A DNA stretch of 64,000 nucleotides, taken from positions 1,086,291 to 1,150,290 of the forward strand of contig NZ_KI913949.1 of assembly GCF_000332095.2 (NCBI RefSeq), written 5' to 3'. Position 1 is the first letter of the stretch, and each line of letters opens with the position of its first letter. The notes beneath the pieces were generated by a model. The model was not told where the DNA came from and searched no databases. It was given only the letters and a program-made list of their open reading frames with translations. Made by a program: the position numbers and the translations under genes. Positions 59,772-64,000 of this stretch are shown in pieces. Source of the DNA: Leptolyngbya sp. PCC 6406 (GTDB lineage: Bacteria; Cyanobacteriota; Cyanobacteriia; Phormidesmidales; Phormidesmidaceae).

Positions 59772-60517
59772 GGTTTTTGTCCTCGCGATCGCAGGCGATA
59801 GAGCACAGTTCCCGTGCCCCCCAGCAGTACCATAGCCCCCAGTAGCGGAAGCTGCCATCCCCAAGGGGCATCATTTCTAGACGACGTAGGGGCGGCCCCG
59901 GCGGGTTCCCCAGATGAAGCAGGGGTTTCTGCCGGAGCCGTTGTGTCAGCAGTCGTCTCCACTGCATCCTCAGGCTCAGTACCGGATGCAGCAGTCTGGT
60001 TTACAGTCTGCCCCGCTTTTACAGTCTGCCCCGCTGCCACCAGTACCGGAAACTGGAGTTCAAAGGGGGTAAAGTTCCCCGAGCCCTGGGGTTGCCCCGC
60101 CAGCACCAGTTCATAGGCTCCCACCGTGGGAAAGGTGACCATTGCCCCCGGAATTTGGCGATAGTCTTCAGCGGAGACGGGTTCTAGGGTGGGGTTGTCT
60201 ACCACAGCACCTTGGGCATCGTAAAGGATGAGGGTGCAGTCACAGTCTGCTAGGGGCACCGACTGTCCCCCCGCTAACGTCAGGGCAAACCACACCTGGG
60301 AGGGGGTTCCAGCCTGGGGCATGTCGTTGGGCTCGATATGTAGGGTGGCTCCCACATCCTGGGCCACCTGGACTTGGTGGGCTAGGGCGGGGGCTAGGGT
60401 GGCAGCTAGAACTGAGAAGACGACTAGGAGGCTGAGGCTCCCGATTGCCGACCTAAATCCTGAGGCATCACTGGGTCGTTTAGGACTGGAGGGGGGGAGA
60501 GGATTTGGGAGAGACAT
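59768..60517 (-). CDS. Exported membrane-anchored protein, unknown
   Basis: 249 residues: signal peptide (LSLLVVFSVLAATLAPALA), a beta-sandwich-like domain (about 50-165; LHIEPNDMPQAGTPSQVWFA L, CDCTLILYDAQG, FPTVGAYELVLAGQP), a Thr/Glu/Pro-rich linker containing a VKAGQTV duplication, and a C-terminal membrane helix (LPLLGAMVLLGGTGTVLY). The domain resembles periplasmic metal-chaperone or FixH-like sandwiches, and the next gene upstream encodes a DsbD/TauE-like transporter, so a metal or redox role is possible. Overlaps that gene by 38 bp. Confidence 0.6.
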   Translation of the reverse strand: MSLPNPLPPSSPKRPSDASGFRSAIGSLSLLVVFSVLAATLAPALAHQVQVAQDVGATLHIEPNDMPQAGTPSQVWFALTLAGGQSVPLADCDCTLILYDAQGAVVDNPTLEPVSAEDYRQIPGAMVTFPTVGAYELVLAGQPQGSGNFTPFELQFPVLVAAGQTVKAGQTVNQTAASGTEPEDAVETTADTTAPAETPASSGEPAGAAPTSSRNDAPWGWQLPLLGAMVLLGGTGTVLYRLRSRGQKP

Positions 60518-61748
60518 ACCACTTTTCCAGATTCAACAAAGACCAAATTCGGCGCGATCGCACTGCTAGCACCATCAGCGCCAGTCCCACCAGTAGCCCC
60601 GTGTGGATCAGGGGCAATCCCTGCCAGCGGGTTGTGCCCAGGTAGCTAGACCCCGTCAGAATGCAGTGGAGCACCCCCAACCCCAGGGCAGGAAGACTGA
60701 GGAGGTGGAGGCGTCGCCACTGTGTCCCCAACCAGCGCTGGGCCTGGGGGGAACTGGTGAGGGCCAAGGGTAGCATTATCGCTAGGGCCATCGCCCCGGC
60801 GACGATGCCCCACTGGTGTTGGGGCATCATGAACCTTAGTGCGGCGGGGTTCCAGCCCCAACTGTGTTCCAGCATGTGGACCGTGTGGGCCAGGGCCAGC
60901 CCCCAGGCTCCCACCCCCAGCAGCCGTCGATATTGCCTTGGCCCTGGCCACAGTTTGCTAATGGGGCGGGCAATTAGGGCCAGAACCAAACACAGCAGCG
61001 CCAGGTGGCCGGTGTAGTCCACCATTAAATCCCCTGTGCGGGTCAGGGTGAGTACACCGATGCCCAGGGTGATCCAACCCCCAAGGCGAAAAAGCTGACT
61101 GGCGCGATCGCGGCTAAGCCAAGCACTGGAGGCCCCCACCGCCACCATCATCGGCAGCGTCCCCAGACCAAAGGCTCCCAAGGTAGCTGCGCCCCCCAAC
61201 ACGGAACTGGTAGCCGCTGCCTTAATTTGGGCGGCATAGAGAAAGCCACAGGGCACCAGTCCCCACCCCAGCCCCAGCAGGGCTGGAGTCCACCAGCGAT
61301 TTCCTTGGGACATCCGGGCCATGGCCCCCTGGAGGCGATTATGGATCGCCCCCTGGAGGGGATGGAGGAAGGGTAGGCGGGGCAATAGGCTGGGAGCGAC
61401 TTGGCGCAACCCGAACCAGATCAGCAGCAGTCCTGTGGCCAGGGCAATTCCCCGCCGCAGGGGACTGCCCACCCCCGCCATGGTGCCCCCCGCCACCAAC
61501 ACCGAGCCCAGCCCTCCAATGGCTGCTCCCACGAGCATATAGCTGCACAGTCGCCCCAGATTTAGGGCCAGGTGAAAGCCCAACTGCTGCCAGCGGGAGG
61601 GAGCTGAGTCCCGTCCCGTAGGATTCGCCTGGGGGCTATCTGATGGGGCGCTTAGGGAAAAGGCGATGGCGATGGGGCCACACATACCCAGGCAATGACC
61701 AAAACTGCCTAGGAATCCCAGGCTGGCCACGAGAACCAGATCCAGCAC
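60480..61748 (-). CDS. SafE/DsbD_2-like transporter fused to a ferric-reductase-like membrane domain
   Basis: 422 residues, about eleven helices. The first half has GHCLGMCGP near 17-25, the hallmark of the SafE/CcdA-like (DsbD_2) family that moves reductant or copper. GWGLVPCGFLYAA near 165-180 gives the second Cys-Pro. The second half has paired His in HTVHMLEHSW and RRLHLLSLPALGLGVLHCIL in a heme-binding ferric-reductase-like bundle. The fusion suggests electron transfer across the membrane coupled to a metal or thiol step. It starts 4 bp after the TPR gene and overlaps the next gene. Confidence 0.78.
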   Translation of the reverse strand: MLDLVLVASLGFLGSFGHCLGMCGPIAIAFSLSAPSDSPQANPTGRDSAPSRWQQLGFHLALNLGRLCSYMLVGAAIGGLGSVLVAGGTMAGVGSPLRRGIALATGLLLIWFGLRQVAPSLLPRLPFLHPLQGAIHNRLQGAMARMSQGNRWWTPALLGLGWGLVPCGFLYAAQIKAAATSSVLGGAATLGAFGLGTLPMMVAVGASSAWLSRDRASQLFRLGGWITLGIGVLTLTRTGDLMVDYTGHLALLCLVLALIARPISKLWPGPRQYRRLLGVGAWGLALAHTVHMLEHSWGWNPAALRFMMPQHQWGIVAGAMALAIMLPLALTSSPQAQRWLGTQWRRLHLLSLPALGLGVLHCILTGSSYLGTTRWQGLPLIHTGLLVGLALMVLAVRSRRIWSLLNLEKWYVSPKSSPPLQS

Positions 61749-61752
61749 GGCT

Positions 61753-62655
61753 CTACCCCTCCAAGGCCAAAAACTGGGCCAGGGCGTCAGCCACCGCCGG
61801 GGGCCAGCGGCGAATGGTGCGAATCCAGTCCAAATCCCGATAGCGGCTATCTAAGCCGGAGACGGCGACCCAGTGACTTTCCGCTTCCCCTTGTTGGCCG
61901 TCCACCCACAGGGCGGCGGTGAGGGCCGCTCGGGCATCGGTGAAGTTGGGATAACGGCGCACCACCGCCCGTAGGGTCTTGATCGCGGGTTTGATGTCTC
62001 CTATTTGATATTGGGCAAGGCCATAGTTGACCCGCGCTAGGGCGAATTCTGGATCTAGATCAGCGGCGGTGCGGTAATCCGCGATCGCAGCTTCCCAATG
62101 CTCCAGCCCCGCCTCCGCATTACCGCGATTGTTGTAGGCTGCCGCCTCTTGAGGATCTAGGGCCAGCACCTGGTTGTAATCCGCGATCGCGGCCTCCCAG
62201 TCCCCCAGCATTTCGTAGGCTGCCCCCCGGTTTAGGTAGGGATCGGGAGCCTCGGGGGCTAGGGCAATGGACTGGCCATAGTCCTCAATCGCCTCCCGCA
62301 GGTGCAACTGGCTAGCCCGCACCAGGCCACGATTACTCCAGATAGCTGCTTCCTCGGGCAAAAACTCCAGTAGATCGCCCCAGTATGCCTCCGCCCGATC
62401 ATACTGCCCCGCCTGACTGGCGGCAAAGGCTTTTTCCCGCAGGCTGGCAATGGCTTCAATGTCAGCGGGGGAGAGATGGGTCAGGTCAGTAGCCGCGATG
62501 GCCTGAGACCAGTCAAAGACCATGGCGGGACGCGCTAGCGGCACTGCCCACAGTAAGGCAGTCACTAGCACCACCCAAAATAGCCGCACCAGCACCTTTA
62601 GCGTGGTAGCCCAAAAGTCGGGAGAAGATACAGCGGTATCAGAAAAGAAAATCAT
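61753..62655 (-). CDS. TPR-repeat exported protein
   Basis: 300 residues. N-terminal hydrophobic signal anchor (LKVLVRLFWVVLVTALLWAV). Five or so TPR units from about residue 68: AEAYWGDLLEFLPEEAAIWS, AIEDYGQSIALAPEAPDPYL NRG, AIADYNQVLALDPQEAAAYN, AIADYRTAADLDPEFALARV. First gene of the operon; may scaffold the membrane complex that follows. The promoter should lie at 62660-62720. Confidence 0.88.
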   Translation of the reverse strand: MIFFSDTAVSSPDFWATTLKVLVRLFWVVLVTALLWAVPLARPAMVFDWSQAIAATDLTHLSPADIEAIASLREKAFAASQAGQYDRAEAYWGDLLEFLPEEAAIWSNRGLVRASQLHLREAIEDYGQSIALAPEAPDPYLNRGAAYEMLGDWEAAIADYNQVLALDPQEAAAYNNRGNAEAGLEHWEAAIADYRTAADLDPEFALARVNYGLAQYQIGDIKPAIKTLRAVVRRYPNFTDARAALTAALWVDGQQGEAESHWVAVSGLDSRYRDLDWIRTIRRWPPAVADALAQFLALEG

Positions 62656-62727
62656 AGGGTCGGAGCAGAGAACTCCTCTAGCCTATCGAGATCTCTCCCC
62701 TAAGGGGAACCTTTTGTTCATCACTGC

Positions 62728-62781
62728 CCGCACAATAGCCAGTAGCCTTACGCAATCGTAAGGCTACTGGCTATTGTGCGG
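62728..62781. repeat. Perfect 25-bp inverted repeat hairpin
   Basis: CCGCACAATAGCCAGTAGCC TTACG, loop CAAT, and its exact complement. A 25-bp perfect stem is far longer than a usual terminator. It adjoins a truncated CTAG-ended repeat (about 62779-62862). Confidence 0.85.
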
Positions 62782-62862
62782 CGTAAATACTCTGACCGTT
62801 TCATTGTGGTACACCTCGGCCCCTCACCCCAGCCCTCTCGCAAGGGGAGAGGGGACCGGAAA
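62779..62862. repeat. Truncated type A CTAG-ended repeat
   Basis: GTTTCATTGTGGTACACCTC GGCCCCTCACCCCAGCCCTC and GGGGAGAGGGGACCGGAAAAT match the interior of the type A copies; both ends are missing. Confidence 0.6.
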
Positions 62863-62885
62863 ATATGGACATTAATAAACGTAAT

Positions 62886-62990
62886 TCTGTCATGCTGCGG
62901 AGTGACTCCAACGGAGTAACGGAGCGAAGTCGAGACATCTCGATTGTTGGCGGAGTCCGAGATTCCTCCTTACGTCGGAATGACAGCATT
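62886..62990. repeat. CTGTCATGCT / CGGAATGACAG inverted repeat
   Basis: Ends CTGTCATGCTGCGGAGTGAC and TACGTCGGAATGACAG, with AGCGAAGTCGAGACATCTCG inside. This type of repeat is widespread in environmental bacterial genomes. Confidence 0.6.
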
Positions 62991-63044
62991 TAATTATGTC
63001 CACCTACTTACAAGGAACTGGGGGATAAGGTATAGCTTGAGCCA

Positions 63045-64000
63045 ATGGTTTCGGGCCTGTCCCATGACCCCAGGGCAACGCAATATCTGACGCAATATCC
63101 AGAAATGGGAGACACCGCAGCGCAACTAGAACTAGAAAAAGAGCGGCGGCAAAACCGTTGGCTGATCTATGCCTTGGGGGGCGGCTGGGGACACCTCAAT
63201 CGAGCCATTGCCTTGACCCAGGCAGTCCCCCATTTCGTAGACATTCTGGTCAATAGTCCCTACACCGCGACGGTGCAAGCCTCCCTTCAGCGGTCTGATA
63301 TCACCCTGCACGGCCTGCCCGAGGGACTCTCGGTGAATGGTGTCCCCCCCTATATCCACCACTGGATTACCCAACATCCTGCGGACTGCCTGATCGTCGA
63401 TACCTTTCCCCGAGGACTAGTGGGGGAGCTAGCGGACTTGCTGCCAGCACTGGAGATGCCCCGTATTTTGGTGCATCGTGACCTAGATCCCCGTTACCTT
63501 GCTGCCAAACAGATTCCCGGCTTTGTCCAGCAGCATTACGACCGCATCCTGGTTCCCGGCGAAGAGAGTGCGCCACTGCGTCATTTGCCCCAGGCTAGGT
63601 TGACCGCGCCTTGGCTATTGCGGGAGAGCCATGAGCTAAGCGCAATGCGTGAGACCGTGCGCGATCGCTATCGTCTACAGGGTGACCAGCCCCTTATCCT
63701 CATTTGCGCGACAGGTCGCCCCGACGAGTTAAGCCTATTTGGGGAGTTAGTTCGGGCGATCGCCGAAACCCATCCTTACTGCACGGTGCGCTGCCTTGCC
63801 CATCGTTGCCCACCGACCTGTCCCCCTAATCTGTGGATCACCCACTGGCCGGGTATTGAAGTACTCCAACTTGCCGATATCGTCATCGGCGGCGGTGGCT
63901 ACAACCTCACCTACGAATGTGCTGCCTTGGGGAAGCCTCTCATTGCCCTGCCCTTGCCCCGGCGGTACGATCGCCAGTTTGATCGCAGTTGTAGACACAG
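63045..64000 (+). CDS. MurG-like GT-B glycosyltransferase, partial
   Basis: The reading frame is open from ATG 63045 to the window edge (at least 318 residues), so the 3' end is not seen. WLIYALGGGWGHLNRAIALT near residues 38-57 is the N-terminal GT-B loop. LIVDTFPRGLVGELA and ILICATGRPDELSLFGEL are core strands, and VIGGGGYNLTYECAALGKPL IALP is the nucleotide-sugar-binding block of MurG/UDP-glycosyltransferases. An ATG at 63105 just before the domain is the alternative start. Sugar and acceptor unknown. Confidence 0.82.
   Translation, partial: MVSGLSHDPRATQYLTQYPEMGDTAAQLELEKERRQNRWLIYALGGGWGHLNRAIALTQAVPHFVDILVNSPYTATVQASLQRSDITLHGLPEGLSVNGVPPYIHHWITQHPADCLIVDTFPRGLVGELADLLPALEMPRILVHRDLDPRYLAAKQIPGFVQQHYDRILVPGEESAPLRHLPQARLTAPWLLRESHELSAMRETVRDRYRLQGDQPLILICATGRPDELSLFGELVRAIAETHPYCTVRCLAHRCPPTCPPNLWITHWPGIEVLQLADIVIGGGGYNLTYECAALGKPLIALPLPRRYDRQFDRSCRH

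Overview
The window is chromosomal DNA from a cyanobacterium. The evidence is the petC-petA pair (Rieske protein and cytochrome f of the b6f complex), a DesC-type acyl desaturase, an apocarotenoid oxygenase, NatG/NatH-type amino-acid permeases, a DevC-type permease, cyanobacteria-restricted families (DUF4168, DUF2301, DUF3067, DUF1400) and very many copies of the HIP1 octamer GCGATCGC. Most housekeeping genes are GC-rich. Dispersed palindromic repeats fill nearly every intergenic gap. Species cannot be named from the sequence alone.

Layout. 0-15 kb: core metabolism and transport (natH-natG, glmM, DUF309, a TetR-like regulator divergent from desC, carotenoid oxygenase, a VWA/PEP-CTERM protein, dihydropyrimidinase, purH, carboxylesterase). 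15-26 kb: an accessory island. It holds a WD40 protein coupled to a 13-residue-repeat ORF, a truncated N-terminus like that of nSTAND proteins, a SEFIR-GUN4 protein, a TIR-GUN4 protein, a ThsB-like TIR protein facing a NUDIX/membrane-protein pair, a UPF0175/DUF3368 toxin-antitoxin pair, an orphan toxin/immunity-like pair and a PD-(D/E)XK protein. 26-37.5 kb: argS, selO, a Uma2 relic, a PAS-GGDEF-EAL protein, a CheB-CheR-PAS protein and serS. 37.5-47.2 kb: a second accessory region with IS982 and IS630 wreckage, four toxin-antitoxin-like pairs, a broken HNH gene and a long helicase-HNH protein. 47.5-64 kb: mostly core genes (recF, dprA, DUF2301, DUF4168, SAM hydroxide adenosyltransferase, petCA, DUF3067), then an AAA ATPase-PIN pair wedged between a devC relic and an intact devC. 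The window ends with an operon of DUF1400, a signal-peptide membrane protein, a TauE/DsbD-like fusion and a TPR protein, and a partial MurG-like glycosyltransferase.

The strongest candidates for a new biological system are the TIR/GUN4/ThsB/NUDIX/membrane cluster at 17.7-22.7 kb, the AAA-PIN cassette at 56.2-58.0 kb and the helicase-HNH protein at 41.8-44.4 kb. Other points worth a second look are a TetR-like regulator carrying a degenerate tyrosine-recombinase fold, a pair of 19-bp palindromes 52 bp apart in front of desC, several small mobile-looking repeats with defined ends, and a 106-bp direct repeat bracketing dprA. Functions given for conflict genes rest on recognised motifs and gene context. 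No database search was run.
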